A stretch of 64,000 bases of DNA from Cryoendolithus antarcticus (lineage: Eukaryota > Ascomycota > Dothideomycetes > Cladosporiales > Cladosporiaceae), in assembly GCA_002077065.1 (NCBI GenBank), contig NAJO01000005.1:682001-746000 (forward strand). Direction: 5' to 3'. A program made the translations under genes and the position numbers. Position 1 is the stretch's first letter, and each line of letters starts with the position of its first letter. Below the pieces are notes generated by a model, which saw nothing but the letters and a program-made list of their open reading frames with translations, searched no databases and had not been told where the DNA came from. Below, in pieces: positions 55,126 through 64,000 of this stretch.

Positions 55126-55820
55126 GATGGCGGTGGGAGGGGTGAGGTGGAAGGCGAGGGTGTAGAGCACCGGGCTCACAGACTTGCTTGAGGAAGAGCA
55201 AGACAGGAAACGGTAAGAATAGGTCGAAGAGCAACGTACGAAGCAGCTGCAGTACTTGCGTTATACCGCTACTTTCCAGCCAGTCAATGTGGGGGTGAAG
55301 TTGGATTGGAGGGTCCAGTCGAGGTTCTTGGCCAGCTGTTCTTTGTGCACGGAGTCTCACATAAAGTTCCGCAATTGACTGTAGATGCTTGCAGTGTATG
55401 TAAGCCGTGATATAGGTGAGTTTGGATTGTCCAGTAGGACAAAGAGAGAACACGTGGAAAGGCTTCGACCATCTAAACGCTGAGTGCACGAAGGTCAGCT
55501 TACGTCTATTGAGTCGAGAAAGTTGAGTGGGCCCTACAGCTACGAAGAGGCCCACCAACAAGCGGTCGGTGGCTTTGAATATCGGGCTGTGTTGCGCGAG
55601 CAGGATCAAGTACATAGACTATCTAGTGGTCGCGAGCAAAGGCTAATAAGCCTCTTTACCATGACCATCTGGTCAGGTAGGTGACAATTTGCAAACGCCG
55701 AATTCACCAAGACTTCGCTCCCCGAACCACGGTACCACCGACAAATGCTCCTATTCAAGCCTGTGATCACGCTTATGTGATCCCGGCATATGTGAACACC
55801 GCTCCCTCCATCCAGCAAGC
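55126..55820. other. Intergenic, nothing recognised
   Basis: Leader and promoter of the SURF4-like gene and 3' flank of the next minus-strand gene. Open frames here overlap one another and lack protein-like features. Confidence 0.45.
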
Positions 55821-57050
55821 TCAAGCAGTCCATGCCTCAGGGTTAGTAGCATCTAGCTCCCCACCCCCTAGAACCTCGAAGCCCTTGCCCTTGGCGGCTG
55901 GCGCACTGCTGACAGTCTTCTTGGGCTTCGCATTGTCCTTGACCGTAGGCGCAGCAGCAGATTCGGTTGCCTTACCCTTCGCCTTCTTCACCTCCCCAAC
56001 AGTAGTCCACCCGCTCACATCCTCGCTCTCCTTCACGGCCCGCGCGACCTGCTGCTCCTCGCTCTCAGCTCCATTCCCCTCTGTGGTGCTGCTAGGCGCC
56101 GTGCTAGGCTGCTTGGCACCGTCTTCGCTGCTCGTATCCTCTACGTCGAAGGTGTCGAGCATTGGTCCGCCATTGGTCAGACCGGCGGACTGAGTGGTAG
56201 CGGCCGTAGCAGCGTTCGAGGCAGACCAGGGGTTGTTGGCAGGTGCAGGAGCAACAGGGACGCCGTTCTTGGCCGGCTCGCCGCGAGCCTCGCGGGCAGA
56301 GCGACGCTGACGCTCTGCAAGCGCTTTCCGATCAGCTTCCTCGGCCTCGCGCTCAAGCTTGCGCTGCTCCACTTTCTGCCTATTCTGACGCTGCTTCTTT
56401 GTCTCGACTTGCTGCTCCTTGACCTGCTTGGGTGCGCGGGACGTCTCTGGTCCAGTGGAAGCGGTGAGGCGAAGCGCCTTGGGTCCGGACGCCTTAGGCT
56501 CCATCATGTCGGACACGTCGCCGGCTTGAACGGCGGGCGAGCCAGCGTCGCGGGAGGAGAGGTCGTCGTCAGCTTCTGAGGGTTGCTCGGCGGCTGGTGC
56601 GTTCTTCGAGCTGTGGTTCTGCTTGACAGTCCTGACGCGTGAATCCTTGGCCCCTTTCGCAGTAGACAAGTCCGCACCTTGCCGGGCCTTGGTCATCTGC
56701 TGTGCAAACTGCGCAATGCTGATGTCTGACTCCTTTTCCGGCTTATCGTCCGCCACGCTCACTGCCTTCGGCAACTCGGGCTGTGCGACCGGCGCAGACT
56801 TCTTGCCAGCTTTCCGCTTCTTAGACGCCTTTACATCACCGCCTGTGACCTCCTTGCCACTGCTGCTTGCCTCGCCTGCCGCGCGTTGTAGACTTGCGCG
56901 ACGGTCTCCTTTAGCACGCGTTGGCTGTACACTACCTCGCCGCTTTCCTTTCGGTTGCTGCCGCTGGTGTGTGTAGTAGTAATACCCTCCAACCCCGCCG
57001 ACAAGTGCTGCGAAAGCAATGTAGCTCTGGGCGACATGCGTGCTGTCCAT
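55821..57050 (-). CDS. N-terminally membrane-anchored, Lys/Ala-rich protein of unknown function
   Basis: Single exon, 409 residues. Residues about 8-26 (QSYIAFAALVGGVGGYYYY) form one membrane helix directly after a seven-residue N-terminus. The remainder is hydrophilic, with basic patches (KKRKAGKKSAP), a charged coiled coil of about 60 residues (KQVKEQQVETKKQRQNRQKV onward) and Ala/Ser/Pro-rich linkers. Conserved-looking short motifs occur near the end (SGWTTVGEVKKAKGK and KGFEVLGGGELDATNPEAWTA). The layout (N-anchor, basic coiled coil, cytosolic tail) resembles ER-anchored ribosome-associated proteins, but that is only an analogy and no family is assigned. Confidence 0.7.
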   Translation of the reverse strand: MDSTHVAQSYIAFAALVGGVGGYYYYTHQRQQPKGKRRGSVQPTRAKGDRRASLQRAAGEASSSGKEVTGGDVKASKKRKAGKKSAPVAQPELPKAVSVADDKPEKESDISIAQFAQQMTKARQGADLSTAKGAKDSRVRTVKQNHSSKNAPAAEQPSEADDDLSSRDAGSPAVQAGDVSDMMEPKASGPKALRLTASTGPETSRAPKQVKEQQVETKKQRQNRQKVEQRKLEREAEEADRKALAERQRRSAREARGEPAKNGVPVAPAPANNPWSASNAATAATTQSAGLTNGGPMLDTFDVEDTSSEDGAKQPSTAPSSTTEGNGAESEEQQVARAVKESEDVSGWTTVGEVKKAKGKATESAAAPTVKDNAKPKKTVSSAPAAKGKGFEVLGGGELDATNPEAWTA

Positions 57051-57900
57051 GACTGCGATGTTCGAGTGTGTGCCACACTGTATTTAGGCTGGTCGACGAT
57101 CCCTTGAGCTCGCCCTCTACAGCGTCTTTAAGTGCTACTCTGATGTGAGTGCTGGTGCTTGTGTATGTTGCAAGCTGTTGTACTGGACGCGAAGGTCAGT
57201 ACACCTATTCGCGGAAGCCGGCACGGGAGAACTGACGTACGTCAATAGCGTGCGTCTACTTTGGGAATTGAGGACACGGGGTGCGCTGTAGTGGGATGTA
57301 TAAGCCAACAAAGATATACAGCAGCGTGTAAAGACGAACGTGGCGCGGTCGTGTCGTGTACAATCCGCCGAGGAACGCCAATACGCTGGGCAGTTGTGCG
57401 AGAGTCAGTTGTGGTTGAGGTCTCGACGCAAGGAGCGTGTACTGTCGGCTCGGGGATGCCGGGGAGTGAAGTTGGAGTTGGCTTGTGGTGACAAGAGTTG
57501 GTGTTGTGAAGGCACGAGGATTCCAAGCGAGTGTGTGATACCACGACTTCACATGACAAGTACGACAAGTATCCTCCAGCGATTGGGTGTGCAGGTAATG
57601 AGAAGTGAAGGTGACCGTGGCCAAAGGGACCCGGAGCGCTGTGCGAGTCAGGGACAGGGCGAATTGCGGAGAGGACAGGGGTCATGCAGGTGTCGGCTGT
57701 AACGAAGGTGATTTGGTAGTCACTAGTGGTCATCCTACAATCTGAATCACGAGAATTGAACCTCGGTCACATAGATTAAGAGTCGGAAAGGAGAAGTCGT
57801 AGATTGCAGGATCTATGCAGGCTGTGTGCTCCAATGGTGACGTGACGTAGAGGAATGACAAAATAGGTATATAGTTAATCAAGCTGGAGTATCTTCCATC
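57051..57900. other. Intergenic upstream of the tRNA
   Basis: Promoter of the membrane-anchored protein gene and 5' flank of the tRNA. A 163-codon minus-strand frame (57242-57733) is Ser/Thr/His/Pro-rich with no domain; I treat it as chance. Confidence 0.45.
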
Positions 57901-57972
57901 AGCTAAGTGGCGCAGCGGAAGCGCGCCGGGCTCATAACCCGGAGGGCGATGGATCGAAACCATCCTTAGCTA
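57901..57972 (+). tRNA. Initiator tRNA-Met (CAT anticodon)
   Basis: A 72-nt cloverleaf without intron. The acceptor stem has seven pairs (AGCTAAG with CTTAGCT) and begins with A1:T72. The D arm is GCGC-AGCGGAA-GCGC. The anticodon stem CCGGG/CCCGG surrounds loop CTCATAA with anticodon CAT. The T arm is GATGG-ATCGAAA-CCATC. The A1:T72 pair, three consecutive G:C pairs beside the anticodon loop and the ATCGAAA T-loop identify it as the initiator rather than an elongator. Internal A box (TGGCGCAGCGG) and B box (GGATCGAAACC) are present. CCA is not encoded. Confidence 0.97.
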
Positions 57973-58000
57973 CAAAACAACATTATCTTTTGCAATTTTT
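57973..58000 (+). terminator. RNA polymerase III terminator of the tRNA
   Basis: A TTTT run at 57988-57991, fifteen bases after the mature 3' end, and a second T5 run at 57996-58000 fit a standard Pol III stop with a backup. Confidence 0.75.
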
Positions 58001-58198
58001 CCACAGATCAACATTTGCACACAACCCGACAGATCTCCATCGTGCTTCAGGACAATCTTAGGGGTTCAATGGGGAGCTCACTACTGTGGTGCAATTTCGA
58101 GTGGTTCAAGAGATATGTTTATCACGAAAACGCTAGCATGACTTCATGCCACCCACTCGACGCCTATCCATGCAGTCCAACCACACAGTGCTTCTATA

Positions 58199-59506
58199 CT
58201 ACCCGCCCCCACCAACGCTTACCGCCGTTCCACCCTCACCGTTCAATCCCGCGACTTCACCCCCTTTCCGCCTGCCCTTCCTCAGTGCTTTACCAACCAC
58301 CTTTCTGGTCTCCACGACCTCCTTCGTTTCACCTTCCATCTCCATCGCTTCCTCGCCTTCCTCGACCTCCCCGTCCACCTCTGGGACTTCGTCGACCATC
58401 TCGCTGTCTCCCACGTCCGTGTCTATATGTTTGCTCGTTCCACTCCGTAGAGCCTGTTCCTTCACCCATGTAGCTTCCTCGTTCAGCTCTGTGACGTCTC
58501 GAGGTTTGCTCCTCAGCCACTTCATCCTCGGACCGGTTTTGGAGATCTCCGCAACGCGGAAACCATACACACGCGGCTCGTAGATCATGCCAGTGCCGAG
58601 ACCCGGGGCGAGGTTGCGGGGTGTGGTGCCGTTGATTGAGTCTGGTTGTGGTGGTAAGGTCGATGAGCTGTTGTGTGGATCTGACGTGGTTGGAGGGGCA
58701 GATGTGCCTCCAAGGGAAGAGGAGAGAGATGTCCGACCGGTGGGAGGGTCCTTCGCTGATGTGCTATTTGGCGCAGGCGAAGCGAGAGGATCCGCTGGTG
58801 TGGCAGAGCTGGCCGCCGCAGCTGCAGGTGTCTGACCTCCAACATCAAGCTCCGGGAAAGTCATGAAGAACAGACAGCCAAACGTCGTTCCAAAGAACGC
58901 CCCATCCACCGTCTGGAACCTCGAGTTGGGAGGCGAGTAGACATCCAAACAACTCGGGCAAAACAGCTTCACCGTCTCCTGGCCAGGTATATCTGAACAC
59001 CCCACTGGTAGCACCTTAGCCCCAAAACAGTACACTCTCGGACAATGCCCAAAATGCCCCAACTCGTACTTCTCAGCCATCTGCTGGATCCCCGGCCGAC
59101 TCGTAATAAACCTCTGATGAATCAAGCCATACAGCATCTCCGCCGAACTCTCAATCACCGACAGATCACTCGCCATCCTCAGATGCCTCCGCTCCGCCGC
59201 ATCAGCCCTCCTACCACCATACCCTCTTCCGCCCTCGTCCCCATCCATAGCCAAATCCTCATCATCCTCCTCCTCTTCCTCGTCCTCCTCGTCGTCATCC
59301 TCATCATCCTCCGATGCATCGTCTTCCGGCTCAACATCCAGAATCATCTCCAGCGCTTCTTTATACATCGGCACCTGGCTCGCCAGACCCGTGAGGTTAA
59401 AGTCATCTTCCACGAAGTCTTCCGACACTTCGGCGAAGTACTCGTGTCCTACTAGGCTGCAGAAGGCGGCGATCCAGGTTTCTGGCGCGTTGGAGGAGGA
59501 GGACAT
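58199..59506 (-). CDS. CKB1: Casein kinase 2 regulatory subunit beta
   Basis: Single exon, 435 residues from ATG 59506 (MSSSSNAPETWIAAFCSLVG). The family opening continues as HEYFAEVSEDFVEDDFNLTG, with an acidic stretch at about 60-91. The helical core (MLYGLIHQRFITSRPGIQQM) and the zinc-binding dimerisation site follow: Cys155 and Cys160 (CPRVYC), Cys183 and Cys186 (CPSC). A long Ala/Ser/Pro/Thr-rich insert of about 85 residues (about 221-307) separates FFMTFPEL from the conserved IYEPRVYGFRVAE, and a further acidic, Lys-rich tail ends the protein. The fold is intact, so the insert is probably a surface loop. CK2 beta dimerises through zinc and holds two catalytic alpha subunits. The reading frame stays open upstream to 59887, but that part is not CK2-like. 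Confidence 0.93.
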   Translation of the reverse strand: MSSSSNAPETWIAAFCSLVGHEYFAEVSEDFVEDDFNLTGLASQVPMYKEALEMILDVEPEDDASEDDEDDDEEDEEEEEDDEDLAMDGDEGGRGYGGRRADAAERRHLRMASDLSVIESSAEMLYGLIHQRFITSRPGIQQMAEKYELGHFGHCPRVYCFGAKVLPVGCSDIPGQETVKLFCPSCLDVYSPPNSRFQTVDGAFFGTTFGCLFFMTFPELDVGGQTPAAAAASSATPADPLASPAPNSTSAKDPPTGRTSLSSSLGGTSAPPTTSDPHNSSSTLPPQPDSINGTTPRNLAPGLGTGMIYEPRVYGFRVAEISKTGPRMKWLRSKPRDVTELNEEATWVKEQALRSGTSKHIDTDVGDSEMVDEVPEVDGEVEEGEEAMEMEGETKEVVETRKVVGKALRKGRRKGGEVAGLNGEGGTAVSVGGGG

Positions 59507-60363
59507 GGTGGCGCTGTCGTGTTGCGCTGGGTCATAGGGGTGGGTTAAGGTGATTGTTAGGGCTTTTTCGAGGGCGGTGGAGAGGCGGCGCGTTGTTGGG
59601 GAGGGGTCGCGGTTGAGGTATAAGGAAGAGGTCGAGGTCGTGGAGGTTTGTGGGAGGAGGTGGTCGGGGAGGTACGCCAGGGTGGGTCGCGAGGTGCGGT
59701 GTGCGCTGGATTCGAGGTTGGGTATTGAGTAATGGGATTGCCGTGCTTGTGAATGATGCGGTGTGCGCAGCTTCCTTGCGGATGTGTCTCGGTCCCCTTC
59801 ACGTCTCTCCACGTGAGCCTCTGCAATCGTTGTTCTGTCAAGCTTCCTGCTCTGCTCCAATATGCCGCACACCCTCAATCCTGCCAAAGCCTGCTCTGCG
59901 ATATGACCTGCCCCACCAAAGTCCCAACACGGTACTTACTCCACCTGCTGTTCTCGAGGATCAAGCTCCTGTATACCTCCTCTCGGATGCGATATGGCGC
60001 TCGTCGACGCCGTGAGATAGGGAGTCGTGGTGAAGATATATGTGTCTATACAATGTGTTTCACGTGAAGATGTTACTCAGCAGAGGTTTGATAGTGGGCT
60101 GGCGTCCGAGCTTCACCGGGACTTGAGGCTGAGCAGGACTCTGAACGGCGTTCTGTCGCTATGGAAATCAATATAATGATGTGCATTACATGAGAAAGCC
60201 AGAGACCGACATCACAGGTTGACGAGGAGCGTGGCGCGCTCCGCATGTCGAGCACCATGACTTGTTCTACCCATGCAATATCCGTACAAGTACTGCTTTC
60301 CGTATCCTACAACCATTCTCATCTCGAGTTCGTTACACATGATCTCTCTTCTAGCAAGGTCCG
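59507..60363. other. CKB1 leader and 3' flank of next gene
   Basis: The first 381 bp extend the CKB1 frame without a stop but read like a Ser/Thr/Pro-rich leader. The rest has no supported gene. The run of short frames beyond 60000 is antisense to the next gene's 3' end. Confidence 0.45.
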
Positions 60364-62031
60364 TCAACTGCTCCTACTGCCCGCACTTCCCCTTCTCTTC
60401 TTCTGCAGCTTTCGTCCGCCACCGAGACCCATACTGCTGCTCCGGCTCCTGTGTCTCGGGGTCCCGAAGTTCTGTAGGCTCACTGGCGGTGCCCTACCCC
60501 TTTGCTTATCTTCAGTCTCATCGGCCGGCATCGCAGGCTTCAACGACCCAGGCGCCAAGATCTCGAACCCTGAACCAGCACCTCGCACGACCTCTGCTCG
60601 GGACGGCTTCTCGAACGACTGTCGTAGAGGTCGTGCTCCCGAATCAGCAGGGGTTTGCCCAGGTGAGTCTTCCGCACCTGCGACGGGCGGAGGCGATGTT
60701 GACATCATTTCAGCGTACGCACGGAGCGTCTCAACCGTCGGTTGAGGAGGTCGGGAACTTTCACGACTCTCGGCGCCCTTGGAGCTTGTCGGTCGGGGAA
60801 ACGCGGGAGGCGCTGTGTGCACGAACTGGGCGAAAGACGGCACACCTTCAGGCATGCTTGATCTTCGTGCTGCTGCAGGCAGCGCTTCGATGCCAGGAGA
60901 TCTCGGTGCGTCACCGTGGTTCGATGGCAGCCGGGTCGGAGAGTGATTGCTGCTAGACTTCGTGGTGAAGTAGTTGTTGTTGCCCTCCGTGCCGACATCA
61001 GTCAAAACTCCCGGCCAGTCCATAGACTTCGCTGCCCTTCTCGTGGAAGGCGTCAGCTGTCCCGTCTCAGCAGCTTGTGAAGTTCGCCTCGTGTCAAGCA
61101 TGATGAAGTCTGCGGAGTGATCGCGCTTGCGTGGCGGGGCCTGCTGCTCAGCCTTTGTAAAGAGCCTCGGTGCGGCCGAGGAGATCAGTCCGCCATCACT
61201 ACTGTTGCTGCTGGAATGTGTGAGGGAGTCGGGACTGCTCTCCTCCAGGCTAGAATTCCGATGCAGTGAAGTCGAAGCCCGATGTATAGCCTCAATACCC
61301 TCTAAAGCATGTGCGGTCACTGAGTTCCGGTACAGCGATGGATTGCCACTGTACTTGCTCATCGACAGTGGCGGATAACGACTCGTCGCTGGCTTCTCTA
61401 ACACGGGCGCCGGCATACTGAGGGCCGCCGGCATTTGATGTGGCGCAGTCAAGGTCGCGAAGGTAGGTGGCACCTCTGTTGGCGATGGCGCTATACTGGG
61501 CGATGAGTCTCGCCGATGCCAGCCACTCGATCTTCTTCGTTCTGCCGATGGCGTCCGTTCAGAGATATGGCTAATGCGATTCTGTGTCGCAATACTGCCT
61601 TTCGACCTAGGTCTCTCAGCGCTGACTCGGTTGCTAGGACCTCCCTGCCGCTCCAAGTCCACGTCTGCACTCTTGCGGGTGCTGTTAGTCCACATCGAGC
61701 CTTTGGGTGATCGATCTTTCGAAGCAGAGTTGGGAGTGTTTGGTCTTGAGATCCACACACCGTCCACCTCGACGCCGCTCTCAAGAGCCCTGATGCCGAA
61801 TGGCACCTCGCCATTCCGCGACCGACCAGGAGTCTGTTGGCGTTGCAGCATCTCTCGGTGCCGTGCCTGCTCCTGCCGTTCTCGCTCGGCAACCTTGGAG
61901 TACTTTCGAAGACGATGGTGGTTATGAGCGAGCTTTGCGCCACCTATGCATAGCGTGATGCCGATGGCGAGACCGAGAACAAAACATAGCTTCTCCCATA
62001 GCGCCCAACCGCTCCAGAATTGATGGCCCAT
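60364..62031 (-). CDS. Single-pass membrane protein with a long disordered Ser-rich tail
   Basis: Single exon, 555 residues. Residues about 8-34 (GWALWEKLCFVLGLAIGITL and onward) form one membrane helix, followed by a basic, helical stretch (RLRKYSKVAERERQEQARHR). The rest is Ser/Pro/Arg-rich and probably disordered, with many Ser-Pro and Arg-x-x-Ser sites and short ordered islands (VEVDGVWISRP, SFAQFVHTAPPAFPRPTSSK). It ends in a basic region (GGGRKLQKKRRGSAGSRSS). No enzyme domain is seen. The positive-inside rule suggests the tail is cytosolic. It resembles Pezizomycotina membrane-anchored proteins of unknown role. Confidence 0.75.
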   Translation of the reverse strand: MGHQFWSGWALWEKLCFVLGLAIGITLCIGGAKLAHNHHRLRKYSKVAERERQEQARHREMLQRQQTPGRSRNGEVPFGIRALESGVEVDGVWISRPNTPNSASKDRSPKGSMWTNSTRKSADVDLERQGGPSNRVSAERPRSKGSIATQNRISHISERTPSAERRRSSGWHRRDSSPSIAPSPTEVPPTFATLTAPHQMPAALSMPAPVLEKPATSRYPPLSMSKYSGNPSLYRNSVTAHALEGIEAIHRASTSLHRNSSLEESSPDSLTHSSSNSSDGGLISSAAPRLFTKAEQQAPPRKRDHSADFIMLDTRRTSQAAETGQLTPSTRRAAKSMDWPGVLTDVGTEGNNNYFTTKSSSNHSPTRLPSNHGDAPRSPGIEALPAAARRSSMPEGVPSFAQFVHTAPPAFPRPTSSKGAESRESSRPPQPTVETLRAYAEMMSTSPPPVAGAEDSPGQTPADSGARPLRQSFEKPSRAEVVRGAGSGFEILAPGSLKPAMPADETEDKQRGRAPPVSLQNFGTPRHRSRSSSMGLGGGRKLQKKRRGSAGSRSS

Positions 62032-63535
62032 AATCGTGACGTGAGTCTCGTGTTATCTTGATGGTAGCGAGCTACTGCATCGCTTGAAAAGTCTCTTCGT
62101 GATGATCGTTGGTGATGAATCCGGTAGGAGAGCTGTTATACAACCACAAGGTAGAAGATGCGAAAGGCGAGAGCAGACGTCCAGTCACAAGCGAATCTGT
62201 CCGTCAAGTTTGCTCCCGAGCAGTGAAGTCGGTGAAAGTCTTGAATGCCAGATGCAGAACATCCAATCCGTGGAAGGAGCGAACGTGGCCGGCCACGTGG
62301 GTAGCCGGAAAGATCGTCTGCAGTGTATATAACCCAACCCAGCGAGTCGGAAGCAGTGCCTGATGCAAGTGCTGCAGACACGGGCGTCGAACCTGGATGG
62401 AAGTTGGAAGCCCTGCTGTGCGTCAAAGGAAGCGAAATCGTGCAGAAAGAGAATCAAGTAAAAGACCCCTTCCACCACAGCTCCAGCTCGCACAGCAAGC
62501 GGTGAAAGAATCACAGAACTCCAATCAATCCAGCAAGCCACAATTAACCTACCAAACCCGATCATCGAATTCTTCCCCCGACCGCACAAAGGCAAGTGAA
62601 GAATGTAGCATCCGAACCCCACTCAAACACTTACAAGGGAATTCCGGCAAAAAGCCACGCCATTGGGCCATGCCTTCACATAGAATATAGTAACACGCAT
62701 CATCCATGCAGGTCTGCAGCACATCCCCCGGACACAGTGTGCTGGCGCTGGCGCACACCCATGCAGCGGGCGGCGGACCTTGCTGCGTGTAACGCGGCTA
62801 GAGAAGACTGAGCTCCAGTGGACAGGGCGCAAGGCGCGCGTCGGTTCTCTGACACTGCATGGAATGGCTGCGCGTGTTACCGTCGCCTTCGCCTAACCTC
62901 CGGAAGGGGCCATGAGTCCACTGAACGGTGTACCCGATTTGTGCTACTCGGGTTATTGCGATAGTCTGAGGGATGAAGTGTGGAAGTGCGACGTTCAAAC
63001 AGAGACGAGACATTGTGGCTTCTTTGGGTTGTGTCACCAAACGCGCTAGGCTGAGAGGGGGAGTATTGCAGAAGATCGTATGTGCAGGGAAGTGGCGCCG
63101 AGGCAGGGGCAGCCGGAAGTTCCTTCCTTCGACAGCAGGGGCCAGGGATATGTCTTCAGACATTTGGAGAACCTCAATGGTTATCAAGATCTGAATGTCT
63201 GAGGCTGCTGAAGGTTGATCATGCACGACCTATGAAGCACATACAGCGATTCGAATCTGAACGCGCCTCCTAGCCGCCCAGCTGAGGACCGCATGCAGGT
63301 ACGGCTAGCTGTAAACGAGATATGGGATGACGCTGTCATACTATTCAGTAGTGTTGGAGATAGCAACAGGGCAAAGTGCAATCCTGCAGAGCAGGGCTCA
63401 ATCATTACATACATGCATACACGCTCAAGAACTGGGGTATCAACACATGCACCCTCAAAACCAAACCAGCGAGACTCCATGAGCATCCATCTCTTCCTCC
63501 CAGTCCTCTTTGCTCGTCACAGACTCGGGCTTTTC
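62032..63535. other. Intergenic, no supported gene
   Basis: About 1.5 kb with many short overlapping frames on both strands (longest 145 codons, minus, 62185-62622). None has a domain, signal peptide or credible splice pattern. It should include the promoter of the membrane protein gene and the 3' flank of the hydrolase gene. Confidence 0.45.
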
Positions 63536-64000
63536 CTACCATTCCATCACTGAGTTGCTAGACTCCCTCCAGTAGCCAGCAATCTCCGTCAACACGTCAC
63601 CCATAATTATGGGGCTGGCCATCAATCCATGTCCCTCACCGTTCAGTACCCTCACCTCGCACCCTCTCTCTCTCCCCCACCCATCTCCATTCCCTGCTAC
63701 AGCCCTCGCAACAGCACCAGCAAGCCGGCTTTTGTTCATTTCCGCACCTAGTCGTCGGACGTTGCCCACCGGCACCCTCTTATCTTCAGCGCCATGCGTG
63801 ATGACCACCGCCGCAGACACGTCAGTATAGCGGAAGCCGACCTCTCTGTTTCGCTCGAGACAGACCAGTAGATCCGTTGCGGGGTTACTGTCTTTGATAG
63901 CAAACTCCCACGTCCTCTGCGTAAGCCGCGAAGTGAACTCCGCCTGACGTTCTCGCTCTGCGTGCTCAGCGGCATTCAAGCCCGTACTCGCGAAGCTGAA
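63536..64000 (-). CDS. Alpha/beta hydrolase, C-terminal part (partial)
   Basis: An open frame from the window edge to a stop at 63536 gives 154 residues of the C-terminal half of an alpha/beta hydrolase. Expected late catalytic elements are present: VVITHGAEDKRVPVGNVRRL, where the Asp after HGAED is the usual acid, and LNGEGHGLMASPII, where His in GEGH is the catalytic histidine. The nucleophile elbow lies beyond the window. The HGAEDKRVP and GHGL arrangement is common in prolyl-oligopeptidase-like and cutinase/lipase-like fungal hydrolases; the substrate cannot be named. Confidence 0.8.
   Translation of the reverse strand, partial: FSFASTGLNAAEHAERERQAEFTSRLTQRTWEFAIKDSNPATDLLVCLERNREVGFRYTDVSAAVVITHGAEDKRVPVGNVRRLGAEMNKSRLAGAVARAVAGNGDGWGRERGCEVRVLNGEGHGLMASPIIMGDVLTEIAGYWRESSNSVMEW

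Noticed and set aside
57242..57733. 163-codon minus-strand frame before the tRNA
   Set aside because: Low-complexity Thr/His/Ser/Pro composition, no domain and no splice partner.
59260..59330. TCC/TCATCC repeat run
   Set aside because: This is the acidic Asp/Glu tract of CK2 beta read on the opposite strand, not an independent satellite.

Overview
This is a window of nuclear DNA from a filamentous ascomycete. Most protein genes carry zero to four short introns (about 45-130 bp) with GTRNGT-like donors, CTNAC/CTGAC-like branch points and YAG acceptors. Genes lie on both strands with short spacers. The gene set fits Pezizomycotina: a Rhodopsin-domain (PTH11/SAT4-type) membrane protein, a WSC-GH3 xylosidase, Cch1, a PUF6 orthologue and a terpene cyclase. 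My best guess is a dothideomycete (Mycosphaerellales-like), judged from protein flavour and intron style only. No phage, plasmid, CRISPR array, transposon or long repeat was found.

Layout. 1-10.9 kb: tail of an unknown gene, a Rhodopsin-domain membrane protein, a DDT-WHIM-PHD chromatin protein, a coiled-coil protein, an EthD-like double-domain gene interrupted by an in-frame TAG, and a ferroportin-family iron exporter. 11-19 kb: PUF6, a stand-alone class I terpene cyclase, the 68-residue MZT1 (MOZART1) microtubule-nucleation protein, a small unknown gene and a FucP-type sugar permease. 19-31 kb: two proteins of unknown function, an Asp/Glu/hydantoin-racemase-family enzyme and the 2243-residue intronless calcium channel Cch1. 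32-38 kb: a secreted WSC-GH3 beta-xylosidase, a small Ser-rich protein and RAD51. 38-54 kb: Nup120/160, a patatin-fold protein that has lost both catalytic residues, an unknown conserved protein, a JmjC/cupin oxygenase with a mitochondrial-type leader, a DHX35-like helicase and Nup84/107. 54-64 kb: a SURF4/Erv29 cargo receptor, two N-terminally anchored low-complexity proteins, an initiator tRNA-Met, CK2 beta and the 3' part of an alpha/beta hydrolase.

Most of the window is housekeeping: ribosome biogenesis (PUF6), RNA helicase, recombination, nuclear pore (two Y-complex subunits about 8.6 kb apart), ER-Golgi transport, calcium entry and kinase signalling. Accessory genes are interspersed (terpene cyclase, xylosidase, racemase, ferroportin, FucP permease, Rhodopsin-domain protein). 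They do not form a compact biosynthetic cluster: the terpene cyclase has no P450, transporter or regulator beside it.

The most unusual items are the patatin-fold pseudoenzyme, the stand-alone terpene cyclase, the WSC-GH3 fusion, a likely GC-AG intron in the helicase, the EthD gene with its in-frame stop, and three genes whose frames need transcript evidence. All gene models were built by hand from splice signals and family knowledge. No alignment, domain search or transcript data were available.
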